DNA of 64,000 nucleotides from Spiroplasma ixodetis Y32 (GCF_030316605.1 NZ_CP127039.1:1054001-1118000), one strand, 5' to 3'. Counted from the stretch's first letter, positions 34,602 to 45,079 are shown. Notes: generated from the letters alone by a model not told the origin. A program made the numbers and translations.

Positions 34602-34997
34602 CTATTTACACATTTTTGGCAAAATTGGTTTACTAAAAATACTGGTTGATTGAGAACTTACATCATCATCATTAATAAATGGATTTAATTTTTCTGGATA
34701 AGAAGATTCTTCACTATCGCTACTTGCATTTGAGTCAAAACCACTATCTTGTGAACAAAATGAACTTATTTTTTTACTTAGTACTTCAATTCCTTCCTCT
34801 GCAATTTCACATTCAGGTTCATTATTAGTTTTTCCACTGAGCATTTTTTTAAATTCTTCTTCTAAAATGTCAACTTCTGCAAGAACACTAGTTATTTCAA
34901 ACATATTTTTCTTTAGTTTTTCAATCAAAATAGTAGGGGCGCATTGCAAACTTGGATACGATTTAATAAAAACATAAATGAGAGATAAAACTCTCAT
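34602..34997 (-). CDS. Hypothetical acidic protein, up to 131 aa
   Basis: Frame ends at TAA 34602. ATG 34997 lies inside a 9-bp hairpin (34976-34999) and has no ribosome site, so the true start may be the ATG at 34904 (MFEITSVLAEV, weak AAAGAAAA upstream). The body is acidic with a coiled-coil-like segment (DILEEEFKKML) and a Ser/Asp-rich tail. No family recognised. Could be the 3' part of a truncated gene. Confidence 0.45.
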   Translation of the reverse strand: MRVLSLIYVFIKSYPSLQCAPTILIEKLKKNMFEITSVLAEVDILEEEFKKMLSGKTNNEPECEIAEEGIEVLSKKISSFCSQDSGFDSNASSDSEESSYPEKLNPFINDDDVSSQSTSIFSKPILPKMCK

Positions 34998-35311
34998 TTT
35001 TAATTGTTAAACAATTATAATTAATTATTTTATTAAACCTATACTTTATTAAAGTAATTAATTATTCTAAATTTAATAAAAATTATAAAAGCTATTGTAT
35101 AGGAATTTGCAAATAGTAATTTTTGTCATGCTCTTTGAAAATTTCAGAAATTTTGGTTCCCTCCCCCTAGAACCCCTACCCTCCAAGGCTTTGCTACTTA
35201 CAGTAGCATAAGCCTTACGTAGAGTAGTAGAGAAGTATTAGTTAGTAGTATAATAAGCCTTTTATCACTGTAGGTGATAAGGCTTATACATAGAAGTAGA
35301 AAGGATTAGTA
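34998..35311. other. Intergenic region with two strong hairpins before a viral gene
   Basis: Hairpin 1 (35185-35216): AAGGCTTTGCTAC against GTAGCATAAGCCTT. Hairpin 2 (35253-35287): ATAAGCC-TTTTATCAC against GGTGATAAGGCTTAT. Both carry the same AAGCC/GGCTT core, so alternative pairing between them is possible. A C-rich patch (CCCTCCCCCTAG, about 35160) precedes them, unusual in this AT-rich DNA. The viral gene at 35312 begins 25 bp after hairpin 2. No gene seen. Confidence 0.5.
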
Positions 35312-35818
35312 ATGATTAATGTTAATTTAGATTTGAAAACTAAAATTAGAGAAACATATAAAGATAAAAAAAATAAAGGCGGCATATTATTAGAAATTGG
35401 TGAATATGAAACATGATTTCCTAAACAATATACTACTATTGATGAAAAAAATAAAAAAATAACATTAAAAATCATTGAAGATTTTAATTATAAATTAGGT
35501 AAAAAATCAATTACAGAAAATATTCAAAGTATTAAAGGTAGTGAAATTTTAAAATATATTAAAAATATTTCAGATATTACTACAAATGAAAATAAATTAA
35601 TATCTTGTACATTTTATGAACAATATAATGGTTATTATATTTTTACAAATGATAAAAATCAAGAATGTTTTAAATATAACATTACATGAGAACAAGATAT
35701 GAAAAGTTTTAAAATAAATAATCCATATAATGATAATGATTTAGCAATAAATTATATAGTTACACCTATGAAAGATATAAATACTCATAATGAAAAAATA
35801 TTTTATTTAAAGTATTAA
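35312..35818 (+). CDS. Viral hypothetical protein, 168 aa
   Basis: ATG 35312 after GAAAGGATTA. The C-terminal half (TFYEQYNGYYIF, CFKYNITWEQDMKSFKINNP, INYIVTPMKDINTHNEKIF) matches the 170-aa protein at 36638, while the N-terminal halves differ. Two related modules thus sit side by side. Unknown function; no membrane segment. Confidence 0.65.
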
Positions 35819-35829
35819 AGGAAATTAAT

Positions 35830-35958
35830 ATGTTATTAAATGTTGAAAAAATTGAATTAATTAAAAATTTATGTAATGAAAAATTACTTAAAAATAAAAA
35901 ATATATAGAAATACAAGAAATATTAAAAATTATGGGAGCGTGGCGAAGATGTCGGTAA
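35830..35958 (+). CDS. Small viral ORF running into the conserved leader, 42 aa
   Basis: ATG 35830 follows AAAGGAAATTA, 11 bp after the previous stop. It reads MLLNVEKIELIKNLCNEKLL and continues, then enters the module border at 35934 where the last eight codons (GAWRRCR) come from the conserved leader. The original C-terminus was probably replaced by recombination. It may be a relative of the KEKLL microproteins. Confidence 0.4.
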   Translation: MLLNVEKIELIKNLCNEKLLKNKKYIEIQEILKIMGAWRRCR

Positions 35959-36018
35959 CTAAAAAGTTTTAAAAATAGCTCCTTTCTTTTTTAAACCCTT
36001 AAATTAAAAATAAATGAC

Positions 36019-36047
36019 AAAAGACGAGAATAAAAATCTTGTCTTTT
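36019..36047 (+). terminator. Intrinsic terminator in viral leader B
   Basis: AAAAGACGAGA/TCTTGTCTTTT stem followed by T-run; identical to copy A. Confidence 0.65.
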
Positions 36048-36084
36048 TTTTGTAATTGTAAAATTTTAAAATTTTTAATAAACC

Positions 36085-36353
36085 TCTTTAGCACTATTAT
36101 CAACACGTGTTAAGGAATTAAAAAAGTGAACTACAACACAGTTGTTAAAAATAGTAGCTAGCATGTGGACTTGCATGAATAAATAAAAAGTGGAGTGATA
36201 CCTAATAAAATATACTAACCATTTAATGGTAATTCTTGGGGTGGGAGCGAATTGGAAACTAGTATATATAGACACCTGTTGTAGGGACCTATTGTATTAA
36301 TTCTATTCTTTATTTAACCAACCTTGCCACTCCCCAGTGAGCAAGTGTTGGTT
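36085..36353 (+). ncRNA. Candidate structured viral RNA, copy B
   Basis: Counterpart of 10760-11025. Sequence differences concentrate in a short variable stretch (about 36270-36305) and in hairpin loops. The terminal stem AACCAACCTTGCCACT/AGTGAGCAAGTGTTGGTT and its T-run are intact. Confidence 0.35.
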
Positions 36354-36433
36354 TTATTTTTTTTTTTTTTTTGAAAAAATTTTTGGGCGAGAAAATAAAT
36401 TTCAAACTTGTAAAAAAAATTGAGCGGTGCCGG

Positions 36434-36481
36434 TTCAATTAAAATATTAATTTGCTAAACGCAAATTAAATAAATATTGAA
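36434..36481 (+). repeat. Hairpin insertion present only in copy B
   Basis: TTCAATTAAAATATTAATTTG plus C pairs imperfectly with GCAAATTAAATAAATATTGAA around the 5-nt loop TAAAC. In copy A this whole arm is missing and the flanks join directly, so the arm extends or shortens as a unit. Confidence 0.6.
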
Positions 36482-36637
36482 TCGAATGCCTCAATGTTTT
36501 TTAAAATTTCATAATTTATTTTTGAGCCCAGAATTTCTGGAATTAATAAAACGAATAGTAGTATTATTAATAATCTAAAAATCAAAATATATGTTCTTTA
36601 TGCTAGAAGCAACAGAACATATTAGGAAAGGATTATT

Positions 36638-37150
36638 ATGCAAATAGAATTTAAAAAAGAACAAATTATTAAAGATAAACCACAATCTATTCTTATTGAT
36701 TATGGTGAATATAAATTACAATGTCCAAAATGAATGGTTAAAAATAATAGTTTTATTGCTGATGATAAATATACATATTGAGTTTTTAATTTAGAAAATA
36801 TTAAAAGAGAGTTAAGTGGTAATGAATTAATAAAATTATTAGAACCATATATTAAAGACCAAAAAATAATTGTTAATAAACCAATTGTTCCAAAAGAATA
36901 TTATCTTAATGATATAAAACTTGAAACATTAACATTTTATGAACAGCATAATAGTTGATTTATGGGTGAAATAACTGATAACAAAACTAAAATTACTAAT
37001 CCTTGTTTTAAATATAACATTACGTGAGAAGAAAACAGAAAAGGTTTTAAAATAAATAATCCATATAAACATGATGATTTACCAATTAATTATATAGTTA
37101 CTTCTTATAAGGAAATTTCAACTCATAATGAAAAAGTATTTTTAATATAA
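36638..37150 (+). CDS. Viral hypothetical protein, 170 aa
   Basis: ATG 36638 after AGGAAAGGA. MQIEFKKEQIIKDKPQSI at the start; C-terminal domain shared with the 168-aa protein at 35312. The broken copy in A is at 11255. It overlaps the resolvase start by one base (TAATG). Trp codons are TGA. Unknown role, early viral position. Confidence 0.68.
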
Positions 37151-37620
37151 TGCAATATGAATTAATTATTGGAATTGACCCTGCTGGAATTGGTAGTAAT
37201 GGAATTGTTATTTATTCAAATGAAACTAATAATATTATCTTTAATGAAACATTTAAAACAAAAACTATTTTAGAAAGTAAAAAAATGTATAAAGAATATT
37301 TTGAATTAATTAAAAAAAATGAGACTAAAAAAATATTAGTTATTGTAGAAAATTTCTTTTTAAATTCAAAACAATTATTAACTAATCCGCTAGCAACCCC
37401 TAAAATTATTGGTGCTTTAATGATATTAGCAGAAGATGTTATGAACTGAGATTATTTAGAAAGCGAAGCAAAAAATAAAATTAAAATAGAAAATTATAAA
37501 GGAAATATAAAATTAACAAAACATGAACAAGATGCATATAAGCATATTCAATATTATTTAAGGAATTATAAAAATGAAAGAGAAAGCAAATTATGTCAAA
37601 TTAACAGTAAAACTGAGTAA
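37150..37620 (+). CDS. RuvC-like Holliday-junction resolvase, 156 aa
   Basis: RNase H-fold resolvase expected to cut branched viral DNA before packaging. Acidic residues: D10 in IIGIDPAG, E67 in VIVENFFLN, and H125/D128 in KHEQDAYKH near the end, the spacing of phage RuvC-type enzymes. A distant, nonsense-mutated relative lies at 55224 and a truncated copy at 14348. It is translationally coupled to the upstream gene, and the next gene starts inside it. Confidence 0.75.
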
Positions 37621-37867
37621 CACTATTGAAGCAAAAAATTATGAAAAAGGTGACAAAGAATTATATTATAGTGTTCGTGGTCAATGAAATGGATTAAACT
37701 ATGTTACTTTAATTTTTAACAACCCAAAACTTTATAATCGATGTATTTTATTAAACAAAAATGATGAAATTTTAGTAACTGGTGAAATCTTTAATAATTG
37801 AAATATGAATATAAATCGTGCATTTTGTTCAATTAATGTTAAATGATTTAAAAAATGAAAAGAGTAA
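37574..37867 (+). CDS. Possible OB-fold single-strand DNA-binding protein, 97 aa
   Basis: Starts inside the resolvase gene (47-bp overlap). Alternating hydrophobic strands (ANYVKLTVKLS, YYSVRGQWNGLNYVTLIF, RCILLNKNDEILVTGEIF, NRAFCSINVKWFKKW) with aromatic residues suggest a small OB barrel like phage SSBs, and the place after a resolvase agrees. No SSB signature is decisive. Confidence 0.45.
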
Positions 37868-38031
37868 AAAAAATGATAGTATGAAAAATTTTATTAATAG
37901 TACTAATATTAATAACAAGTATAACATTAATAATATTTTTAATTTATATAATTAAAGATTTAAAAAATGAATATAAAGTTTTAAAACTATTAAATTCAAT
38001 TGTAAAAGATATAAAAAAGAAAGGAGAATAA
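37855..38031 (+). CDS. Small viral membrane protein, 58 aa
   Basis: MKRVKKM basic start, one membrane segment (IVWKILLIVLILITSITLI and on), Lys-rich cytosolic tail. It overlaps the previous gene; an in-frame ATG at 37873 is the alternative start. The size would suit a holin-like or membrane-anchoring protein; in a wall-less host an endolysin is not expected. Confidence 0.55.
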
Positions 38032-38034
38032 ATA

Positions 38035-38163
38035 ATGAATAAAGAAAAATTACTTGAACATTTAAAAAATATATATTATGGATATAAATTAACAGATTAT
38101 TCAATTGATATTATTAAAATTTTAATTAATAAAATTGAAAATGGTGAATTTGATAATGAATAA
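38035..38163 (+). CDS. Viral microprotein of the KI-NG-FD family, 42 aa
   Basis: MNKEKLLEHLKNIYYGYKL start and ILINKIENGEFDNE end. Helical, charged. AGGAGAATAA precedes the start. The split copy in A (11908-14152) is the same protein. It overlaps the next microprotein by 8 bp. Members of this family recur in all viral fragments here; function unknown. Confidence 0.7.
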   Translation: MNKEKLLEHLKNIYYGYKLTDYSIDIIKILINKIENGEFDNE

Positions 38164-38323
38164 AGAAAAATTACTTGAATATCTTAAATATGAATGAGAA
38201 TGAACGAAAAAAACAAGATATGATGTTAAGTTAAATAATGAAGTTATAAGAACTCATTTTAATGGAAGATTAAATTTTATATCTGAATTAAATGAAAAAA
38301 TTAGAAATGGAGAATTTGACTAA
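38156..38323 (+). CDS. Viral microprotein of the KI-NG-FD family, 55 aa
   Basis: MNKEKLLEYLKYEWEWTKKT start and ISELNEKIRNGEFD end, clearly paralogous to its upstream neighbour. Starts inside that gene and ends in TAATG with the next gene. Confidence 0.68.
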
Positions 38324-38559
38324 TGATAATATTACCTAGTTTGTTTGAAAATAAAGATGAAATTGAAATATTATCACCATTTCCAAAAGCAATTCATACA
38401 AGTAATGATATTAGAGCAATTATTTTAAGACAATACCCAAATGTTAAATCAAAACACATAATTGTTTCTGACCCCGAAAGTAATGTTGCATTAATAGTTG
38501 GTGATAATGATGTTTATCAAGGTTGAATTAAATTAACAATTAAAAAATTAGAAAATTAA
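38323..38559 (+). CDS. Viral hypothetical protein, 78 aa
   Basis: MIILPSLFENKDEIEILSPF, then DIRAIILRQYPNVKSKHIIV. Short strands with acidic patches; no TM. The first base of its ATG is the last base of the previous stop. Not recognised. Confidence 0.6.
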
Positions 38560-38570
38560 AGGAGATTAAA

Positions 38571-39371
38571 ATGCCAAATATAGAAGATCAATCAAATTAT
38601 ACTTTAACTAAATTAATTAGAACTGGAATAAGCCCAATTTGTGCAATGATTGGTACAAGTGCTTATTATGGTCAAGTAATAGGTAATCCATTATTAGGTT
38701 CAATTAATAGTTTATTATTTGGTAAAAAATTAGGTCTAGATATATGAAATTTAAATCAAAGACCAAATACTAAAACTAAATTAATTAATAGTAGTAAAAA
38801 AATATTACTAGGTTTAGGAACAATTGGATTAGCAAATTATAGTAAATGAATAGAAAATAATATTACTCCAATTATTCCAACAACACCAACTCCAATAACT
38901 ACTACAACTACAACAGAAGGTCCTCCATGATTATTATTAAATAAACAAGAACAGCAGGAATTAATGGATTGAGATACTTATATTTCATTAAATGCTTATG
39001 GTATATCAAATCTTATTAGTGGATTAACTGAATTAATACCTAATAGATTTGAAAATATAAGAAAGATTTGTAATATGGCTACTGGTGGATGTTTAATATC
39101 AAGTGGTGTAGCAATGGGTATTAATAATGATTTTAATAATGCTTATGCAGTGCCAACAATAGTTGCTGGTGCAAGTGAAATTATTCATAATTTATTACCT
39201 ATTGAAACTATACATAATAATGAAGAATTACAAGAAACTTCATTTACAAATGAACATGCTAGATTAGTTAATAATAGTGAAATAAACAATTATGGTAGTA
39301 ATTTTCATGAAGTATCATTACATGATGATAATGATACATTAAATTGAGATTATAACCATATGAGTTTATAA
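38571..39371 (+). CDS. Viral structural-type protein with Thr-rich linker, 266 aa
   Basis: GGAGATTAAA precedes ATG 38571. Three small-residue-rich hydrophobic stretches are present (GISPICAMIGTSAYYGQVIG, KKILLGLGTIGLANY, GCLISSGVAMGINND), separated by a Pro/Thr linker (IPTTPTPITTTTTTEG). The C-terminus is polar. The pattern resembles minor virion or membrane-penetrating proteins; no family recognised. Confidence 0.6.
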
Positions 39372-39400
39372 AATAAAATAATTGAAAGGAAAATATTGAA

Positions 39401-39589
39401 ATGAAAGAACTTATACATGAATTAATAATTATTGGAACAAGTGTTGGAACATTAATTTGTAGAGAATTAATTGTTTTATTAAAACGATTTATCACAACTC
39501 CAAAACATGTTAGAGCAAATAACAAAATTATAAAACATCAAAAAAAATTAGCAAAATTAAACCAAAAAATTAATAAAGAAAATAAATAA
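39401..39589 (+). CDS. Small viral membrane-anchored protein, 62 aa
   Basis: One hydrophobic segment (LIIIGTSVGTLICRELIVLL) and a strongly basic C-terminus. GAAAGGAAAA upstream of ATG 39401. Lies just before the scaffold-like gene. Unknown. Confidence 0.58.
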   Translation: MKELIHELIIIGTSVGTLICRELIVLLKRFITTPKHVRANNKIIKHQKKLAKLNQKINKENK

Positions 39590-39605
39590 AAAAGTGGTGA
39601 TGTAA

Positions 39606-39986
39606 ATGTTAGAAAATGAAAATAATGTTCAACAAACAACTGAACCTTTAACTGAAAATAATGATTCTTCACAAGAAATAGAAAATAAAGTTAATGAAGC
39701 AGAAAATAAGTTAAATAAACTTAATCAAGAAATTAAAGAAAAAGAAATGATTAATATATTTAAAAAATATCAAGTTAAAACTGAATTTTATGATTATTTA
39801 AAATTTAAAACAAGTAATATAGAAAATTCAAAAATTGAAGAAACTATTAAAAAAATGATTAAAGAACAACCGGTATTTAAACAAACAATTAATACAGGTG
39901 GCAATAAACAAATAATTATTAATAATAATAAAACAAATGATAAAGAAAATTTTTTAATTAATTATAAAAAGAAAAATTATTTATAA
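39606..39986 (+). CDS. Probable capsid scaffolding protein, 126 aa
   Basis: Acidic N-terminal half, long coiled coil (EIENKVNEAENKLNKLNQEI and on), Gln/Asn-rich middle and basic C-terminal tail. This charge layout and the position directly before the major capsid gene are those of scaffolding proteins. AAAGTGGTG precedes the start. Confidence 0.62.
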   Translation: MLENENNVQQTTEPLTENNDSSQEIENKVNEAENKLNKLNQEIKEKEMINIFKKYQVKTEFYDYLKFKTSNIENSKIEETIKKMIKEQPVFKQTINTGGNKQIIINNNKTNDKENFLINYKKKNYL

Positions 39987-40004
39987 ACGAAAGGAAGAAA
40001 TAAA

Positions 40005-41189
40005 ATGTCAGTACCATTTAATCAAAATTTAGACAATACAGAGAGATTAGTAGAAGCACCAGAATTTATAGAGTTTTTTAAAATTTCAAATAGTCCATGG
40101 GCAAACTTTTTTCCTACTGAAATTGTTGACTCAGTAAATATTGAGTTTATTGTTAAAAAACCAAAAAAACCGGAAGTAAAAATTATTGCTTGGGATGATA
40201 AAAGTAAAAGATATGAATTACCATATGTTGATACTGATAAAATTAGTAAAAAAATAACTAAAAAATATCTTGCAGGAGAAATTATTGCAGATGTAGATTT
40301 AAAAGCAAATAATGGACAAAATTTATTAGATAGTATGCAATATGAAGTTGCAAATGATTTAGCAGATAAATTGGCAATTGATGATACACAAGCAATTGCA
40401 AAATTTGCTACTAAAATCGATATTGAAGATACAACACCAGTAGGCTATTTAAAATCAATGTTATCTGCTTGAAATACTTTGTTTCAATTTAGAAACATTG
40501 CAAATAGTAAATTTTTTATTACTAATGGTCTTTATGATAGTTTAGTTTATTTAGCAGATAATAAAGGTTTAATTACCGATAATCAGTTGGCACAACAATT
40601 AGGTTTAAATGGAAATAATTTATATGTAAAAGGTGTATTATGTGAAATCGTTCTTGATGACTATATGATTTTTACTAATGATAAAAATGAACAACAATTA
40701 ATGACCTTTATTTTAGCAACACCAAGAGCGATGAAAAGATACATGATAGAAAATACAGTTATTTATGTAGATTTTATTAAAGATGATAAAGCAGGAAGAG
40801 CATATAAAGTTGCTGGTGAAGTTGTTGGAGAAGCAATACCATATATTTCTAATAATGAAACAACATCAAGATGAATGTTATGTGGAGTTATTAAAACAGA
40901 AAAAACTGATTTAAAAACTAAAATTACAGTTTTAACAACAAATATTACTGCAAATGTTAATAACAATAATAGTGAATTAAATACAGAAATAAAAAGTACT
41001 AATGAACTTAAATCATTAAATCCAAATTTAACAAATCCAACTATTAAATATTTTAGTGATGCACAAGGAAAAACTAATGTAAGTAATCAAAAACAAAAAG
41101 CAGGTGACTTATATATAACTATTACTGCAAATGTTAATGACTTACATTATAAAGGAACAACAAATCTAATTAAAATAACTCTTAAATAA
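40005..41189 (+). CDS. Probable major capsid protein, 394 aa
   Basis: ATG 40005 after AAAGGAAGAA. Sequence signs of a coat protein: an N-terminal PWANFFPTEIVDS segment, a long beta-rich middle, YEVANDLADKLAIDDTQAIA helix, and IYVDFIKDDKAGRAYKVAGE. The last ~80 residues form an extra domain with ITANVNNN repeats resembling surface decoration domains. This gene uses some TGG Trp codons beside TGA. The call rests on context (scaffold before, portal and terminase in the same block) and general features. Confidence 0.68.
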
Positions 41190-41203
41190 AGGAAATTAAT
41201 ATC

Positions 41204-42901
41204 ATGCCAATTGGTACAACTAGTACAGCAATACTTTTAAACATAAATAAACCAAAACATACTAGAACAAGTAACCAACAAGAAAATAAAAGTTTTTGAT
41301 GAGAAATTTTAGAAATGATTGGTGTACAAGTTATAGCAGTAGCACTTGCTCCTTTTACTGGTGGTTTAAGTGAAAGCGTAGCACTTGGATTAGGTGCAAG
41401 TGATTTAGTTGCTAGTATTAGTGCTGTTGGTGTAGAATTTTTAACTGATTTTACTATTAATCAAGTTTATGATTATTTAAAAGGAAATGTAACAAAATTA
41501 AATACTTTCTTTAATGTATTACCTGCATTTGCTGGACTAAATAAAATTAGTCGTGGTTATCGTACTACTAAATTTATTAATTTAGTACAAAAAACTAAAA
41601 CATTAGAACAAATAGGTGTTAAAGAAGCAAAAAATTTACAAGAAATTATTAGTCAAGTAAGTGGAAAAGAAATTTTAACAGATAAAATTATTGGTAATAA
41701 ACGTTATTTATTTAATTATAGTTTTGCTCCTAATCGTGAAACAATAATCCAAAATTTGGGTTATGTTGCTGAAAGACAATATAAAAATAATTTTCAAAAA
41801 TTAGAAGCACAAGAATTAAAAGATTATTTATTATTACAAAATACATTAATAAAACTAAGTCCACAATTAACTCCAAAATTTAAAATTAAAGATATCGAAA
41901 AAGCAAATAACTTTTTAAAAAAATATAATACTGATTTAAAAGAAGTATTAAAAATGAACCAACATGAATGATCAAATTTAGTTCATACAATACATACAGA
42001 AAATAGATATGGAAAAACTTTAATTTTAGATTTACAAAAAATTCGTGCAAATACTATTAAATTTAATTTTAAAAATAGTATTATTCATCAACTTGTTTTA
42101 AAAGCAAATCAAACTTTTAAATATTTTGATATTAGATTTTATTTAAAAAAAGGTTTAAATAAATTTTGAAAAGATACTCCATATTTTGAAAAATTACGAG
42201 AAAGTATATATAAATTACAAGAAAAATTTGAAAAGTTAGAAAAACAAGTATTTGAAAAAATTAATAAATTAAAAGAAAAAACAACAGATTTATTTACTAC
42301 TGCTGAAAAGAGAGCAATAAAACATGCACAATTAATACCATTAAATTCGCCAGTATTTATGGGTTGTAAAATTCAACCTTTATCATTAGATAAATGTGCA
42401 ATTACTATTTATCATCGCAATCCTAAATATAAACCAATTACAGTTGTTGATAGTATTCTTAAAGCAGAAACTTTTGTTACTCAAATACATCCATTCCATT
42501 GATATCGTTGATATAGTGGTTGATACATTGGTTATGGAGTTAATCAAAATAAATGATTAAAAGCAATAGCATTTGCACCACCGGTTGTTCAACAAATAAT
42601 TAGAGATAGTTTTAAAGTATACAGAGAAATATTTAGAATCGTAAGAACTTATCATAAAGTAGTAAATGTTATTAATAATCCTATTGAAAATATTAATAAA
42701 TCATTTAAAAATATTGGTTTAAAATTTTCAGTTAATACTTTATTTGGTACAGGATTATTACATCATTTAGAAAAATTTGCATATAGTCAAGTTGCAGAAA
42801 AAGGTAAGAAAAAGTTACAAAAAGAAATTATTCATATATCACATAGAAAAACTAAAACAAAAACTAAACATTATAAAAAAGCATTTTTTAAGGAATGATA
42901 A
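41204..42901 (+). CDS. Large virion protein with Gly/Ala-rich hydrophobic N-terminus, 565 aa
   Basis: AAAGGAAATTAATATC precedes ATG 41204. Residues about 30-85 are small, hydrophobic and Gly/Ala-rich, like DNA-ejection or membrane-penetrating virion proteins. A central coiled coil (KLQEKFEKLEKQVFEKINKL) is followed by a very aromatic stretch (HPFHWYRWYSGWYIGYG). The tail is basic. No family recognised. Confidence 0.6.
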
Positions 42902-42904
42902 ATT

Positions 42905-43855
42905 ATGATTAATAAACTTTGAACTGGTGTCAGTCTAGAAAATTATAATAACTGATATCCATTAACTGGAAAAATTACAGAAACACCACAGCAATATATA
43001 CAAACATGACCAAATGTTAATGATTGATTTAAAACTTTTGCTATTCGTGCTCAAAATGATATTAATGCTTATCTTGGTTTTATTTTATCTAAATTTCCTT
43101 TTGATAGTTTTAAAGATGAATTAATTAAAGAAACATTAAGAGATATGGTTTATGTAACCGCTGAACATTGAGTATTTAATCGTACACCAATTGAATTTAA
43201 TGTTGATGCTACTATTCAGTTTAATAATGGTAGTCAATTTAGTGCAAATAGTATTCCTACAATTAATGTTTGAGATTTAGCACCAAGTAGAATGAAAATA
43301 TGGGCAAGACTAACAGAATTAAAACAAATATTATCAAATTATAATGATGATGAAATAGATGTTGAAAAAATTGATTTAAAAGCATTTTATACTAGAAATC
43401 AAGTTGATGAATTAATCGAACAACAAAAAGAATTTACATTATCAAAACAAATTAAATTATATGATGATTTAGTTGATGATAATGAAAATGAAATATATAG
43501 AGGTCCTGTTAGTAAATTTATTAATAAAGGTTATGTTGCAACAGATTACGATAAAGAAACTGAAACAATGATTTTAGATTGACCTGATGAAATTGGAACA
43601 TTACCACCAGAAGCATTACAAAATAATCCACAAATTGGTGATTATACACATGCGCCAACTTGTGATTTTTCTGCTAAACAACAAAAACAAATTACTACTA
43701 ATGAAAATAATATAACTAAATTGAATGATGAATTAACCAAAACTAATGAAAATATTGATGATATTAAAAATAATTGATTTAATATTGTAACTAGTCCTTT
43801 ATGAAAAAAATGTCTTCTTTTATTCCAAGTAATGAATTTGGAAAAATATATTTAG
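42905..43855 (+). CDS. Virion protein, 316 aa, likely N-terminal part of the fibre by frameshift
   Basis: Starts 4 bp after the previous stop. Trp-rich N-terminus (LWTGVSLENYNNWYPLTG), polar body and a coiled coil near the end (LNDELTKTNENIDDIKNN). The frame ends at TAG 43853 with 55 bp of overlap with the next gene. Over the A7 run at 43804-43810 a -1 slip would join the two proteins as SPLWKKMSSF without loss. Confidence 0.62.
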
Positions 43856-44952
43856 CAATATGGGGTTACATTTATCAACCACCTAGTACTCCTACTGATA
43901 ATTACATATATAGTAATAAAAAAACTATATTTAATTTAGGTGGTGAAATTCAAAGAACAACACAAAAAACTATTAAGTTAGATGAGTTAATTGTAAATGA
44001 TAATGTAAAAATCCAATTATTATTTACTAAGGAATCAAATGACATTACTGTTGTCTCTAATGATATTAATTATCAATCTAGTTCTATTGTATTATATCAA
44101 TATATAGGAAAAGGAAGGCCAACTGAATTTATAGCAGAAGAAGGTACTGAACGTGATTATTATACAAAACTAGAAACTAATAATTTATTAGATAAAAAGC
44201 AAAATAAATTAACTGCTGGTACTAATATAACTATTGATGAAAATAATAAAATTAGTGCTACTGGTGGTAAAGTAGATTTATCTGATTATTATAAAAAAGA
44301 AGAAATAGATAAAAAATTAAAAGACAAAATGGATAAAGACCATTTTAAATATGCTTTTTCTATTAATACTATTGGTACTGAAATTCCTAATTTAGAAACT
44401 ACTGATAAAACTATTGCCGGTGCTATTAATGAATTAAAAGAAAAAATAAAAGATAAAAAATTTTCAAATGATTATTTTAAATATAATACTGAAGCAAATG
44501 AAATTGTATTACATGATGAAGAAAATTCATTACTTTGTAGGGATTTATTAGAAAATAATGAATATAAATTATTAAAAACTCAAAATAAAAAATTATTACA
44601 AGCAATTAATGAAATATTAGAAAAACAACCACAACCAAGTCCAAGTGGTTCAAATTGAAAAGAAGTAGGAACAAGAGAAAAAAATAAATGAGATTATTGA
44701 CAAATTACTTATGATTTTCAAGAGAATAAACATTATAGAGTTTATTATTCTTGAAGTATATATAATCCAGTTTATACTATTCAAGAATTTATTATAACTG
44801 ATAAAAGAATAGCAGGTGTACCAATACAAACCTTTAATGATAGTGCTAATATAGTAATTTTATCAGTTCAACATGCAAAATGGATTACTATTTATACTGT
44901 AAAAGGTAATTTAAAAGGTAATGTATGAAAATTAGAAGAATTACAGGAATAA
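43801..44952 (+). CDS. Tail-fibre/receptor-binding-like protein, 383 aa
   Basis: ATG 43801 has no ribosome site and lies immediately before an A7 run. Contains fibre hallmarks: DYYTKLETNNLLDKKQNKL, then TAGTNITIDENNKISATGG, a motif common in phage fibre necks, followed by heptad stretches and a compact aromatic C-terminal domain. May be made mainly as a -1 frameshift fusion with the upstream protein. Confidence 0.65.
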
Positions 44953-44956
44953 TATT

Positions 44957-45079
44957 ATGTTTTTTAAAATTATAAAAATTATTTTAGGTTTAATTGGAGT
45001 AATTCTATCATCAGCAACAGCAGGTTTAATTATATTTATCATTGTAAAAATAATATTAAAAATTAATCAAATATTTTAG
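44957..45079 (+). CDS. Small viral membrane protein, 40 aa
   Basis: MFFKIIKIILGLIGVILSS onward: nearly all hydrophobic, two short helices possible. Between fibre and portal genes. Holin-like by size, unproven. Confidence 0.5.
   Translation: MFFKIIKIILGLIGVILSSATAGLIIFIIVKIILKINQIF

Larger units (their letters stand above)
35934..36637 (+). other. Viral non-coding leader, copy B
   Basis: Homologous to 10612-11254 over nearly its full length. Differs chiefly by an extra ~57-bp hairpin (36434-36481). It keeps both terminators (36019-36047 and 36316-36353), the AACACGTGTT palindrome, the long-range inverted repeat and the ATGTTCT/AGAACAT hairpin before the next gene's ribosome site. The unit 36085-36353 is the B counterpart of the candidate RNA. 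Confidence 0.6.

Noticed and set aside
34976-34999. Start codon ATG 34997 of the acidic ORF taken at face value
   Set aside because: It lies in a hairpin with no ribosome site; the ORF is kept at low confidence and a later start is suggested.
37873-38031. Holin assignment for the small membrane proteins at 37855 and 44957
   Set aside because: Only size and hydrophobicity support it, and a wall-less host needs no endolysin partner, so they were left as small membrane proteins.
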